Assembly: GCA_019163375.1 (NCBI GenBank)
Contig: JAFLKK010000007.1
Span: 407,813 to 471,812 of the forward strand
Source of the DNA: Paludibacter sp.
GTDB lineage: Bacteria > Bacteroidota > Bacteroidia > Bacteroidales > Paludibacteraceae
DNA length: 64,000 bases
Direction of reading: 5' to 3'
In this document: piece by piece, positions 17,722 through 26,350 of the stretch
Position numbering within the stretch: position 1 is the stretch's first letter
Layout of the letters: the number at the start of each line of letters is the position of its first letter
Program-made: the position numbers and the translations under genes
Notes under the pieces: generated by a model
Told to the model about the DNA's origin: nothing
What the model saw: the letters and a program-made list of their open reading frames with translations, nothing else
The model's database searches: none

Positions 17722-17769
17722 ATGTATTGTTTAAATTAGTATGTATTGTAAAAAATTGGTTTTGAAACA

Positions 17770-17777
17770 CAAAGATA
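17770..17777 (-). promoter_or_regulatory. Candidate -7 element of proC
   Basis: The minus strand reads TATCTTTG, a perfect TAnnTTTG match, 49 bp before the proC ATG. No clear -33 TTG at the usual distance is visible. Confidence 0.45.
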
Positions 17778-17839
17778 GAATTTTTTGTTATTTCCGGCTC
17801 ATTTTAAAAAGAGTTATTTCCAAAAACAACAAGAAATAT

Positions 17840-20281
17840 TTAAAAATTCAAGGTCAAACAGCCACGAAGTCCCCAACCGTCCACCTCCCGATGCAAACCG
17901 GATATACGCCAAACCGACTGAAGGGTAAGCACCCGAAAGATATTGGTTACACCAACGCCAAGCTCCTGATAGGGCTTTGCCAACGGATTCATAAAGCCGG
18001 GAAAATCAATTACGGTTTGATGTCCTTGATTTAAACTACCATACGCCGTATTGAATGAAAAAAATTCACGCAAGTTGAGATATTTCACAAGTGGTATTTG
18101 GTTCAAAATCAAACCATTCAATATCAGTTCTGTATGTATATTCAGATACCTGTCGGCTGCATACTCCATGAAATTCATTTTATTAAACTGATAAAAACCA
18201 TAGCCTCCCGATTCACATCCGGGTGGAAACTGTAACAACGGATAAGGTACATTTCCAAAGACCACTCCTGCATCGGCAATGTAATTAAATGTGCCTATAT
18301 CCAACCGCACCGATTGTTTTATCGAGCCAGATATTTTTCCGTAAGTACCTGAGACGGCACCCATCTTATATTTCCCAAATTCAATAAAACTATACAAAAC
18401 AGGTAATTTATTGGCAATATAAATTCGTTGCATATTGTCTTCGTAGGTCTTCTCGCCAAACGACAAACGCGAGGAAAGTGTAACGGATTGCTGCAACAAA
18501 GAATTATAATTAGCTGTACCGCTTTGCATTGGTAATGCCGAACTGGCAAAAATACGATTGGAACGTATAAATAAGCTACTTTCAAAGTCCGAATTCCAAT
18601 CGTTGGACAAGGAAGCGGAGAATTCTTTACGTTCGCTCAACTTAAATGTTGATTTGAACGAGAAAATGGAACTCGAAATATCCTCATCGCCGGTTACAAG
18701 AGGGTTTTCGCGATACATAAAATCGTTGTAATTGTAATCAATTCTTCTAAAATCGTCAGTATAATTCAGACTAAAAATACGACGCATCCTACCCGGAAGT
18801 TTAAATTGAGCAAAACCGGAATACTTTACCAGTTCATTTTTAAAACCATATCCTACATATCCTCCAACAGACACATTCTTCCACAACCTTTCGTTAGTTC
18901 TGAACGGCAATGTCATCCGAAAACCTTCCACATCGGTAACACGCATTATTTGTTGAATTTTGCCAATATCAATTTTGCCAAAAGGGATATAACCTGTAAG
19001 TGCAGTAGTCACCACAAATTTGGCAGTGCGCAATACAGGCGTATTGTTCAAATCCCTAAGCTTATCGTTCAACGTCTCCTGATTGTAAATGCTCTTCGCA
19101 AAATTATGACTACGAAAAGCGATAGTATCTACCGATTGGTAAACAGCACTACGTTTCACAAACAACTCCGGTTTTGGATGAAGACTATCGGCCAATAATT
19201 CATAGTTCATATTCAGAGCCATTTCTTCCGATTGACGGTTCCACAGCCCCGACTGAAGCTGTCCAAAATTTTGAGAGATACGAAGATTATGTATAAAATT
19301 GATGTTGGCTTGCTTAGGCAGTTCAGCCTCAATGCGAGTAAGTGCCAGGGTTGCCGAATCAATCCAAAGACTACCGTCAAAGGCCAGATTTTTAGTATTC
19401 TTTGTCCTGAAGTGTATTTCATACTGCTTACCATTCGTTGAGCGCAGGCTATCCGCCAGGTAATAATCGTAATACGCATTTCCCACGTTTGAGAGCGGGC
19501 TGATCATGCTTTTTCCAAAAACGGTGATTACACTTTCATAAAAATTGATGTTTACATCCATCTCACCCACCAATTGGGCAACGAGTCTTTCTCCCACTTC
19601 GGGCGAAGAGTAGATATTTTTGGACAGCTGCTTCTTTTCCGATTTGAGAATTTGATAGTTACTCTCAGCCATGTATAATGGAAGTACCAGTAATGAATCA
19701 GAATGCGAAAGATTACCCGTCCGAAGCTGATCATAAATTCGCTTACCCACTGATCGTTGCCCAACCTTATTCAACAATACAAGGTTTTGCTCCGTACTCT
19801 GCGTACTATAATTGTCATGCCGGCTAAGGTCATTCACAGACCTCAACAAACGAACCCTCTTCATCAAGTCAATGGCCGGATTAGTTCCGGGCAGTATCAG
19901 CACATCTTGCAGCAAAGTATTATCTTCTTCAAGCACCACTTCCATTCCAACACTTTGTCCAGGTTTGATCCTCCTCTCCTGTTTTTTATAGCCTACCGAG
20001 CTAAACACCAGCGTAGTTTCAATTCCCTGATTGCGCAAAAGAAAATAACCCTCCTCGTTACATCGAACACCTTTTTGAGTATATTTAAAAAATACATTTG
20101 CAAATGGTACCGGACTTTTATCGGTAGCACTCAACACCTGCCCCACTACCACAGTTTCTTGTGCCATCGCCCACGAAACTGTAATAAACAGCATTCCAAT
20201 CAGCAAACCAAATTTCCAAATAAACCCTTTTTTCAATGTTCCTTTTATTATATGTGTAATCGTTCTATACCTAATCTTCAA
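17840..20281 (-). CDS. DUF5686 family outer-membrane protein with N-terminal carboxypeptidase-regulatory-like domain
   Basis: The exported protein has up to 813 residues. A signal peptide (KKGFIWKFGLLIGMLFITVSWAMA) is followed by a CarboxypepD_reg-like fold (about 42-130, VVGQVLSATDKSPVPFANVFFK). A long C-terminal region is rich in beta strands ending in a typical outer-membrane-like NF terminus. This layout matches the Bacteroidota DUF5686 family, which has no settled function that I know. No ATG precedes the signal peptide. The frame can start at a TTG at 20281, overlapping xerD by 11 bp, or at a TTG at 20236. The latter gives a cleaner signal peptide. Confidence 0.8.
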   Translation of the reverse strand: MKIRYRTITHIIKGTLKKGFIWKFGLLIGMLFITVSWAMAQETVVVGQVLSATDKSPVPFANVFFKYTQKGVRCNEEGYFLLRNQGIETTLVFSSVGYKKQERRIKPGQSVGMEVVLEEDNTLLQDVLILPGTNPAIDLMKRVRLLRSVNDLSRHDNYSTQSTEQNLVLLNKVGQRSVGKRIYDQLRTGNLSHSDSLLVLPLYMAESNYQILKSEKKQLSKNIYSSPEVGERLVAQLVGEMDVNINFYESVITVFGKSMISPLSNVGNAYYDYYLADSLRSTNGKQYEIHFRTKNTKNLAFDGSLWIDSATLALTRIEAELPKQANINFIHNLRISQNFGQLQSGLWNRQSEEMALNMNYELLADSLHPKPELFVKRSAVYQSVDTIAFRSHNFAKSIYNQETLNDKLRDLNNTPVLRTAKFVVTTALTGYIPFGKIDIGKIQQIMRVTDVEGFRMTLPFRTNERLWKNVSVGGYVGYGFKNELVKYSGFAQFKLPGRMRRIFSLNYTDDFRRIDYNYNDFMYRENPLVTGDEDISSSIFSFKSTFKLSERKEFSASLSNDWNSDFESSLFIRSNRIFASSALPMQSGTANYNSLLQQSVTLSSRLSFGEKTYEDNMQRIYIANKLPVLYSFIEFGKYKMGAVSGTYGKISGSIKQSVRLDIGTFNYIADAGVVFGNVPYPLLQFPPGCESGGYGFYQFNKMNFMEYAADRYLNIHTELILNGLILNQIPLVKYLNLREFFSFNTAYGSLNQGHQTVIDFPGFMNPLAKPYQELGVGVTNIFRVLTLQSVWRISGLHREVDGWGLRGCLTLNF

Positions 20282-21176
20282 CCGTTTTTGGTTTATTCAT
20301 TGGGTGGCATTCCAGTATTGTTTTTCGCAAAAAATGCACATCAATATGCGTATAAAGTTCTGTAGTAGTGATAGATTCGTGTCCCAACAATTGCTGAATA
20401 GCGCGTAAATTAGCACCATTTTCGAGCAAATGAGTGGCAAATGAATGTCTGAACGTATGTGGACTAACATTTTTACGAATTCCTGCCAGAGCTGTCAAAT
20501 CTTTCACAATCGTGAAAATCATAGCGCGTGTCAATGTTGCACCCCGCCTGTTCAGAAACAAAATATCTTCGTGGCCTTTTTGAATCTGCAAAGCGTTTCT
20601 ATCTATTTTCCAAAACCCGATTTGCGTAATCGACTGTGGAGAAAGGGGCACCAGGCGCTGTTTACTTCCCTTTCCTTCAACCAACATATATCCCTCGTCA
20701 ATGTACAGCTTTGACATTTGCAGCCCTATCAATTCCGACACACGCAGCCCCGAACCATAAAGCACTTCGATAATGGCTTTGTTGCGCGGTCCTTCTGCTT
20801 TGGATAAATCAATGGCTTGCACTATGCTGTCAATTTCAGCCACCGAAAGCACTTCCGGCAGTCGCAATCCAATCTTTGGGCTTTCAAGTAATTCTGTAGG
20901 GTCATTATCGCGGAGATTCCGGTAAATCAGAAAATGGTAAAACGACTTTACGCTCGACAAAATGCGTGCTTGCGACCGAGGGTGAATTCCCAGGCTACTG
21001 ATTTCAATGATAAAATCGCGCAAGTGTACTGTTTCAGCTTCTTCCAACGAAATATGTGCATCCATCAAATAAGCCGACAATTTCAGCAAATCACTTTCAT
21101 AAGCCTCTATCGTATTGTTAGACAAAGCTTTTTCCAGTTTCAGATACAAGTGATATTCGTCGAGAATCGGGAGCAT
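20271..21176 (-). CDS. xerD: Site-specific tyrosine recombinase XerD
   Basis: This recombinase resolves chromosome dimers together with XerC at dif. The product from the ATG at 21176 has 301 residues, normal for the family; a TTG 15 bp upstream is the alternative start. It has an N-terminal SAM-like DNA-binding domain and a C-terminal catalytic domain. Catalytic residues are visible: Arg in GSGLRVSEL, HxxR in HTFRHSFATHLLENGA, the second His in LLGHES, and the nucleophile Tyr in ELYTHID. Confidence 0.92.
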   Translation of the reverse strand: MLPILDEYHLYLKLEKALSNNTIEAYESDLLKLSAYLMDAHISLEEAETVHLRDFIIEISSLGIHPRSQARILSSVKSFYHFLIYRNLRDNDPTELLESPKIGLRLPEVLSVAEIDSIVQAIDLSKAEGPRNKAIIEVLYGSGLRVSELIGLQMSKLYIDEGYMLVEGKGSKQRLVPLSPQSITQIGFWKIDRNALQIQKGHEDILFLNRRGATLTRAMIFTIVKDLTALAGIRKNVSPHTFRHSFATHLLENGANLRAIQQLLGHESITTTELYTHIDVHFLRKTILECHPMNKPKTVED

Positions 21177-21403
21177 TTCTTCAGTTATCAATATATGATT
21201 ATCATCTATTTATCAAGTGAATAAATATACAATAAATGAACTTGCAAAGATACAAAAAATTACAGAGAGAAAGTGATGCATTAAAGTGCTAATACTAAAG
21301 TGTGTGAAAAAAATACACAATTCATCAACAATATAATTTCAAATACTCTTTCCTACTAAAATAAATGATAAATTAGCAGTCATTTTTGCTATTTTGTCAC
21401 AAA

Positions 21404-21442
21404 ACTGCAATAAACTGCAATCTCTACATTGCAATTTTGCAA
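21404..21442. promoter_or_regulatory. TGCAAT repeat cluster upstream of pta (candidate operator)
   Basis: ACTGCAAT occurs at 21404-21411 and 21414-21421, 10 bp apart. The inverted form ATTGCAAT is at 21428-21435 and a partial ATTTTGCAA follows. The cluster overlaps and precedes the -33 element, a position suited to regulator binding. Confidence 0.45.
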
Positions 21443-21458
21443 ATAAACAGTATCTTTG
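21429..21458 (+). promoter_or_regulatory. Promoter of pta
   Basis: TTG at 21429-21431 and TATCTTTG at 21451-21458 are 19 bp apart, matching the Bacteroidota primary-sigma consensus. The pta ATG lies 67 bp downstream of the -7. Confidence 0.75.
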
Positions 21459-21525
21459 TATCGATTTTCAGTTTAAGAAATTTCTCCTCTCGCATTAGAC
21501 TTCAACACTATATATCTTTACAAAG

Positions 21526-22527
21526 ATGGAATTATTAGAAAAAATTATGGCCCGCGCCAAGGCAAATTTACAACGTATTGTTTTGCCCGAAGGAACTGAA
21601 ATTCGCACGCTAAAAGCTGCCGATATTATTTTACACGAAAAAGCTGCCAAGCTTATCTTAATTGGAAATGAATCGGAAATCAACAAACTGGCTGTAGACA
21701 ATAACCTGACTCACATTGCAGAAGCTACAATCGTAGATCCAGAAACAAATTCTAAAATGAGTGAATATGCCAATTTACTTTTCGATCTTCGCAAAAGCAA
21801 GGGCATGACCATCGAACAAGCCACTCAATTATCGAAAGATCCTTTGTACTTGGGTTGCCTGATGATTAAAAATGGTGACGCTGATGGCGAATTAGCCGGG
21901 GCTCAAAACACCACTGGAAACGTACTTCGCCCGGCTTTCCAAATCGTAAAAACTTTGCCGGGAATTAATGTTGTTTCTGGGGCTATTTTAATGTTTACTC
22001 CCACTCCTCAATACGGTGAAAATGGCTTGTTGGTTTTTGCCGACTGTGCCGTAAATCCGAATCCAAGCGCAGCCGAACTGGCACAAATTGCTATTTGTAC
22101 AGCCGAAACAGCTCGTATTCTTTGCGGTTACGAACCTCGCGTAGCTATGCTCAGCTTCTCAACAAAAGGAAGTGCTAAACATGAATTGGTTGACAAAGTA
22201 GTAGAAGCAACCCGAATTGCAAAAGAACAAGCACCCGAATTACAGATAGAAGGCGAATTGCAAGCGGATGCAGCACTGGTTCCGGCTATCGGACAAAGCA
22301 AAGCACCGGGAAGCAAAATTGCCGGACATGCTAACGTATTGGTATTCCCTGATTTACAAGCCGGTAATATTGGTTACAAAATGGTAGAGCGTTTTTCGGG
22401 AGCTCAAGCCGTTGGACCAATCTTGCAAGGAATGGCTGCACCTATCAACGACCTTTCACGCGGTTGCTCGGTAGATGATATTGTACGAATGATTACCATT
22501 ACGGCCAATCAGGCAATGAAAATTTAA
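21526..22527 (+). CDS. pta: Phosphate acetyltransferase
   Basis: Pta converts acetyl-CoA and phosphate to acetyl phosphate, feeding acetate kinase. The 333-residue product is the short, single-domain form, without the N-terminal DRTGG/P-loop part of E. coli Pta. It carries [16 protein letters not shown] at the start, [14 protein letters not shown] in the middle, and [28 protein letters not shown] with [17 protein letters not shown] near the end. It heads a locus with three acetate kinases. Confidence 0.95.
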   Translation: MELLEKIMARAKANLQRIVLPEGTEIRTLKAADIILHEKAAKLILIGNESEINKLAVDNNLTHIAEATIVDPETNSKMSEYANLLFDLRKSKGMTIEQATQLSKDPLYLGCLMIKNGDADGELAGAQNTTGNVLRPAFQIVKTLPGINVVSGAILMFTPTPQYGENGLLVFADCAVNPNPSAAELAQIAICTAETARILCGYEPRVAMLSFSTKGSAKHELVDKVVEATRIAKEQAPELQIEGELQADAALVPAIGQSKAPGSKIAGHANVLVFPDLQAGNIGYKMVERFSGAQAVGPILQGMAAPINDLSRGCSVDDIVRMITITANQAMKI

Positions 22528-22612
22528 TTGATAATTCATAATGCACAATTCGTAATTGAATAGTGCATTTCGATTTTTCAATTCTCCATTATTAATTATG
22601 CATTAAAAAAAT
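22526..22612. repeat. AATTCATAAT-type intergenic inverted repeat
   Basis: The pta-downstream spacer contains TTGATAATTCATAATGCACA and AATTCGTAATTGAATAGTGCA. A reverse-complementary arm near AATTATGCATT follows. Such AATTCATAATT strings recur between genes in Bacteroidota genomes. A long imperfect hairpin is possible, but no T-tract terminator is seen. Confidence 0.5.
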
Positions 22613-22618
22613 ATATTT

Positions 22619-23575
22619 ATGTCAGAACCAATTATCGAAGCAATTGAACGCTACGGATTAAGCAAACGCAACCGTAAGCGAACGCTATTTTCGCGAATAG
22701 GCGTAGTGGGCTGCGGCAAAGAAGGTAGTGTTATTGCAACTACTGCTGCTCTCAATGGTATGGAAGTAGTCTTCTTAGAACTAAGCGACGAGGCAATTGC
22801 GAATGCATATGCCAGAATCGGAGACAAACTTGACAAGAAAATTGGAAACTGGGGTTTGACCGAAAATGAGAAAAAAGCAATTTTATCTCGCATCAGTGGC
22901 ACAACAAAATACGAAGACTTTAGCGGCTGCGATTTTGTAATTGAAGCAATTCGTTATGACGACAATACAGGCGAAAGACGTATTTTGCAACGCAAAGATG
23001 TGTTCAAACAATTGGAAAAAGTGCTTTCGACAAATGCTATCATCGCCTCGAATGTTTCGACTGTAATTGTAACCGATTTGGCTGCCGAACTGGAACACAC
23101 CGAACGTTGTATCGGACTTCATTTCCTATCAAACATCCCCGACTCAAATATTATCGAAATTGTTCCCGGATTAAACACATCGGTTGAAACCTACAACAAA
23201 GTTTGCCAGTTTGCCAAACTGATCAACCATGAGTATGTACAGGTAATGGAATCAGCCGGATTAATCAGTATTCGCTTGTTCCTTATTTTGTTGAATGAAG
23301 CCTGTGGTATTCTGATGGAAGGCATCTCTACCGTCGAAGATATCGACCGTGTTCTGACTGTTGGGTTTGGTCACCGCCAAGGCGTTTTCCGCACTGCAGA
23401 TCAAATGGGCATTGAGAAAATAGTAAAATTGCTTGATAATCTTTGGGACGAATATGGAAGCATAAAATATAAACCATCTCCTGTATTGCTACGTCTTTCA
23501 CGAGCAAAACATTATGGTGTAAGTCGCGGCATAGGTTTTTATACTTATGACCAAGCAGGAAACATCATCAAATAA
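22619..23575 (+). CDS. 3-hydroxyacyl-CoA dehydrogenase-like NAD-binding protein (divergent active site)
   Basis: The 318-residue product has the Rossmann motif VVGCGKEG (about 29-36) and the overall layout of 3-hydroxybutyryl-CoA dehydrogenase. A Ser near 144-147, H168 and E180 (HFLSNIPDSNIIEIV) align with catalytic residues. The usual VNR segment carrying the catalytic Asn reads SIR here, placing Ile at 218. The unusual GCGKEG loop also differs from the common GxGxMG. It ends 15 bp before ackA copy 1, across an AGGAGG sequence, so the two are probably coupled. The activity is uncertain: it may oxidise 3-hydroxyacyl-CoA, or act on another substrate. Confidence 0.75.
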   Translation: MSEPIIEAIERYGLSKRNRKRTLFSRIGVVGCGKEGSVIATTAALNGMEVVFLELSDEAIANAYARIGDKLDKKIGNWGLTENEKKAILSRISGTTKYEDFSGCDFVIEAIRYDDNTGERRILQRKDVFKQLEKVLSTNAIIASNVSTVIVTDLAAELEHTERCIGLHFLSNIPDSNIIEIVPGLNTSVETYNKVCQFAKLINHEYVQVMESAGLISIRLFLILLNEACGILMEGISTVEDIDRVLTVGFGHRQGVFRTADQMGIEKIVKLLDNLWDEYGSIKYKPSPVLLRLSRAKHYGVSRGIGFYTYDQAGNIIK

Positions 23576-23590
23576 AAGGAGGAAAAAGGT

Positions 23591-24796
23591 ATGAAGGTAT
23601 TAGTTTTAAATTGTGGTAGCTCGTCGATAAAATATAAATTGCTCGATATGGAGAGCAACGTGGAACTTGGATCGGGGGCAGTTGAGAAGATTGGGATGAA
23701 AGGTTCCTTCCTTAAACACACTCGCCAGGATGGAGTAAAGGTGATGTTAAAAGGCGAAATTCTGGAGCATCAGGTTGGAATTGAATATATTCTAGGTATT
23801 CTTACCAGTGAAAAACATGGTTGCATTAAATCATTAGAAGAAATAAACGGCGTAGGTCATCGCGTGGTACATGGTGGCGAAAAATTCAATTCCAGCGTAT
23901 TGATTACCGAAGAGGTTATTCAGAAGTTGATCGAATGTATAGACATTGCACCACTTCATAATCCACCCAACTTAGCAGGTATTCGCGCTATCTCCGAACT
24001 GCTTCCAGCTGTTCCTCAGGTTGGCGTTTTCGATACGGCTTTTCACCAAACCATGCCCGATTATGCTTACATGTATGGTATTCCGTACTCGCTTTACACC
24101 AAATATGGCATTCGCCGATATGGCTTCCACGGAACAAGTCACCGGTACGTATCAAAGGCTGCTGCAGAGTTTCTTGGACTCGACTACAATAATTCAAAAA
24201 TCATCACTGCACACATTGGCAACGGTGTATCAGTAACAGCTATCGAAAACGGAAAATCTATTGATACTTCCATGGGATTCACACCCATTGAAGGGTTAAT
24301 GATGGGAACGCGTTCGGGCGATGTGGATTTAGGTGTGGTTACCTTCCTGATGGAAAAAGAAATGATTGGCGCAGCAGGCGTTTCTACCTTATTCAACAAA
24401 CACAGCGGAATGCTTGGAATTTCGGGCATCACTTCCGATATGCGCGACATTGACATCGCTATAAAAGAAGGCAACGATAGGGCACGTCTGGCTCGCGAAA
24501 TGTATGTGTATCGTCTGCGTAAATACATCGGTGCGTTTGCAGCTGCTATGGGCGGAGTTGATGCCATTGTATTCACGGGCGGAATTGGCGAAAATCATGT
24601 ATTTACCCGTCGCTACATCTGCGAAGGTCTGGGCTTTATGGGTGTAAAAATTGATTATGATGTAAATGCTGTTTCGCAGGGGATAGCAGTAAAACTCAGC
24701 ACCGAAGATTCGATTGTAAATGTCGCAGTCATTCCTACGGACGAAGAATTTATGATTGCTTCCGACACACTTGAAATACTCCAAAATAGGATTTAA
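23591..24796 (+). CDS. ackA: Acetate kinase, copy 1 of 3
   Basis: Acetate kinase makes acetate and ATP from acetyl phosphate and ADP. The 401-residue product shows all main family motifs: LNCGSSSIKYKLL, VGHRVVHGGEKF, GFHGTSHRYVS, MGFTPIEGLMMGTRSGDVD, FTGGIGEN and PTDEEFMIA. Its nucleotide-site segment reads AHIGNGVSVTAIENG, differing from copies 2 and 3 (AHLGNGGSICAIKNG, AHLGNGASICAIKNG). It is the most divergent of the three. A strong Shine-Dalgarno sequence (AGGAGG at 23577-23582) precedes it, rare in this window. It is probably co-transcribed with the dehydrogenase upstream. Confidence 0.95.
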   Translation: MKVLVLNCGSSSIKYKLLDMESNVELGSGAVEKIGMKGSFLKHTRQDGVKVMLKGEILEHQVGIEYILGILTSEKHGCIKSLEEINGVGHRVVHGGEKFNSSVLITEEVIQKLIECIDIAPLHNPPNLAGIRAISELLPAVPQVGVFDTAFHQTMPDYAYMYGIPYSLYTKYGIRRYGFHGTSHRYVSKAAAEFLGLDYNNSKIITAHIGNGVSVTAIENGKSIDTSMGFTPIEGLMMGTRSGDVDLGVVTFLMEKEMIGAAGVSTLFNKHSGMLGISGITSDMRDIDIAIKEGNDRARLAREMYVYRLRKYIGAFAAAMGGVDAIVFTGGIGENHVFTRRYICEGLGFMGVKIDYDVNAVSQGIAVKLSTEDSIVNVAVIPTDEEFMIASDTLEILQNRI

Positions 24797-24814
24797 TCGG
24801 TCAGCCGATAACTG

Positions 24815-24854
24815 AAAGACATCTGATCCCTTATAGTTTCAGATGTCTTTTTTT
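24815..24854 (+). terminator. Terminator after acetate kinase copy 1
   Basis: A 12-bp stem AAAGACATCTGA / TCAGATGTCTTT is followed by a run of T residues. Confidence 0.88.
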
Positions 24855-24915
24855 GCTTTAAACAAACATGGGAATTTTACTTTAGAGTTCTCCCCTTTAC
24901 AAACATAAACCTATT

Positions 24916-24936
24916 TTGTTATCATATTGATAACAA
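24916..24936. promoter_or_regulatory. Perfect palindrome upstream of acetate kinase copy 2
   Basis: TTGTTATCA and TGATAACAA form a perfect 9-bp inverted repeat with a TAT spacer, 23 bp before the copy-2 ATG. Copies 1 and 3 lack it. It is a candidate operator specific to this copy. Confidence 0.55.
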
Positions 24937-24959
24937 TAACAAACTAAGAATCGCAACAC

Positions 24960-26165
24960 ATGAAAATACTTGTTTTGAACTGCGGAAGTTCATCCATTAA
25001 GTACAAACTGCTCGACATGACCAACAACGAAGAACTCAGCTCGGGAGCAGTGGAAAAAATCGGGATGAAAGGTTCGTTTCTTAAACACACACGCCGCGAT
25101 GGTCAGAAAGTAGTCCTGAAAGGCGAGATACTGGAACATCAAATTGGAATTGAATATATTCTCGGCATCTTATCCAGCGAAAAACACGGGGCAATAAGTT
25201 CATTTGAAGAAATAGACGGCGTGGGACATCGCGTTGTACATGGAGGAGAAAAATTCAACTCAAGCATGCTCATTACCGACGAAGTGATTCAAAAAATAAC
25301 TGAGTGTATTGACATTGCTCCTCTTCACAATCCACCAAATTTAGCGGGGATTAAAGCCATCGCCGAACTTTTACCCGCAGTACCTCAGGTGGCCGTTTTC
25401 GATACGGCTTTTCATCAAACAATCCCTGATTATGCATACATGTACGGCATTCCGTATTCGCTTTACGCAAAATATGGCATCCGCCGTTATGGTTTTCATG
25501 GTACCAGCCACCGATATGTTTCGCGTCGAGCTGCCGATTTTCTTGGACTTGACTATCAAAACTCGCGCATAATCACAGCCCACCTTGGCAACGGAGGATC
25601 AATTTGCGCTATAAAAAATGGCGAGTCTGTGGATATTTCTATGGGATTCACACCTATTGAAGGGCTAATGATGGGAACTCGATCCGGCGACGTGGATCTG
25701 GGCGTAGTGACATTTTTAATGGAAAAAGAAACCATTGGTTCATCGTCAGTCTCCACCTTGTTCAACAAACACAGTGGCGTACTAGGTGTATCGGGCGTTT
25801 CGTCGGACATGCGCGATATATTAAATGCAAAAAACGAAGGAAATGATCGTGCCCGACTGGCCTGGGAAATGTACCAATATAAAATTCTGAAGTATATTTC
25901 GTCCTATGTGGGTGTTCTAAATGGCGTAGATGCCATTGTGTTTACCGGCGGGGTTGGAGAAAACAGAACTGAAATTAGGGAATATGTGTGTAAACAACTG
26001 GATTATATTGGTTTAAAAGTAGATTATGATCTCAACAGAGATGCCCGCGCTAAAGAGGTTTTACTAAGCACTCCCGATTCAAAGGTAAAAGTGTGCGTTA
26101 TTCCTACCGACGAAGAATTTATGATTGCATCAGACACAATTGAGATACTTCAGTCTCATAATTGA
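24960..26165 (+). CDS. ackA: Acetate kinase, copy 2 of 3
   Basis: The 401-residue product has every acetate-kinase motif, including HRVVHGGEKF, GFHGTSHRYVSRRAADF, AHLGNGGSICAIKNG, GTRSGDVDLG and FTGGVGENRTE. It is much closer to copy 3 than to copy 1, judged by eye. It stands between two terminators, so it must have its own promoter. Its leader shares the segment AAGAATC(G/A)CAAC(A/G)C before the ATG with copy 3, showing that the duplication included upstream DNA. A perfect palindrome at 24916-24936 distinguishes its control region. Confidence 0.95.
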   Translation: MKILVLNCGSSSIKYKLLDMTNNEELSSGAVEKIGMKGSFLKHTRRDGQKVVLKGEILEHQIGIEYILGILSSEKHGAISSFEEIDGVGHRVVHGGEKFNSSMLITDEVIQKITECIDIAPLHNPPNLAGIKAIAELLPAVPQVAVFDTAFHQTIPDYAYMYGIPYSLYAKYGIRRYGFHGTSHRYVSRRAADFLGLDYQNSRIITAHLGNGGSICAIKNGESVDISMGFTPIEGLMMGTRSGDVDLGVVTFLMEKETIGSSSVSTLFNKHSGVLGVSGVSSDMRDILNAKNEGNDRARLAWEMYQYKILKYISSYVGVLNGVDAIVFTGGVGENRTEIREYVCKQLDYIGLKVDYDLNRDARAKEVLLSTPDSKVKVCVIPTDEEFMIASDTIEILQSHN

Positions 26166-26183
26166 CTCCTTTAAATAACAATG

Positions 26184-26224
26184 AAAGGTCTCTGAAACAA
26201 TATGGTTTCAGGGACCTTTTTTTT
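26184..26224 (+). terminator. Terminator after acetate kinase copy 2
   Basis: A 15-bp stem AAAGGTCTCTGAAAC / GTTTCAGGGACCTTT with one T-G wobble is followed by Ts. Confidence 0.9.
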
Positions 26225-26285
26225 GTGACATAAGATAAATTTTGGTCAGTTTTACAAAAGAGTAAAAATATTCAAATCAAACACT

Positions 26286-26293
26286 TATATTTG
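26286..26293 (+). promoter_or_regulatory. Candidate -7 element of acetate kinase copy 3
   Basis: TATATTTG matches TAnnTTTG and lies 57 bp before the ATG. No well-spaced -33 TTG is visible. Confidence 0.4.
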
Positions 26294-26350
26294 TAAGCGT
26301 AAATCTATTCTGCTATCACTAAAAAATCTAATATACAAGAATCACAACGC

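Larger units (their letters stand above)
21177..21525. other. Divergent intergenic region between xerD and pta
   Basis: This 349-bp AT-rich region contains a xerD-facing -7 element (minus-strand TATCTTTG at 21245-21252) and the pta promoter at 21429-21458. It also holds a cluster of TGCAAT repeats at 21404-21442. No gene is supported. Confidence 0.6.
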
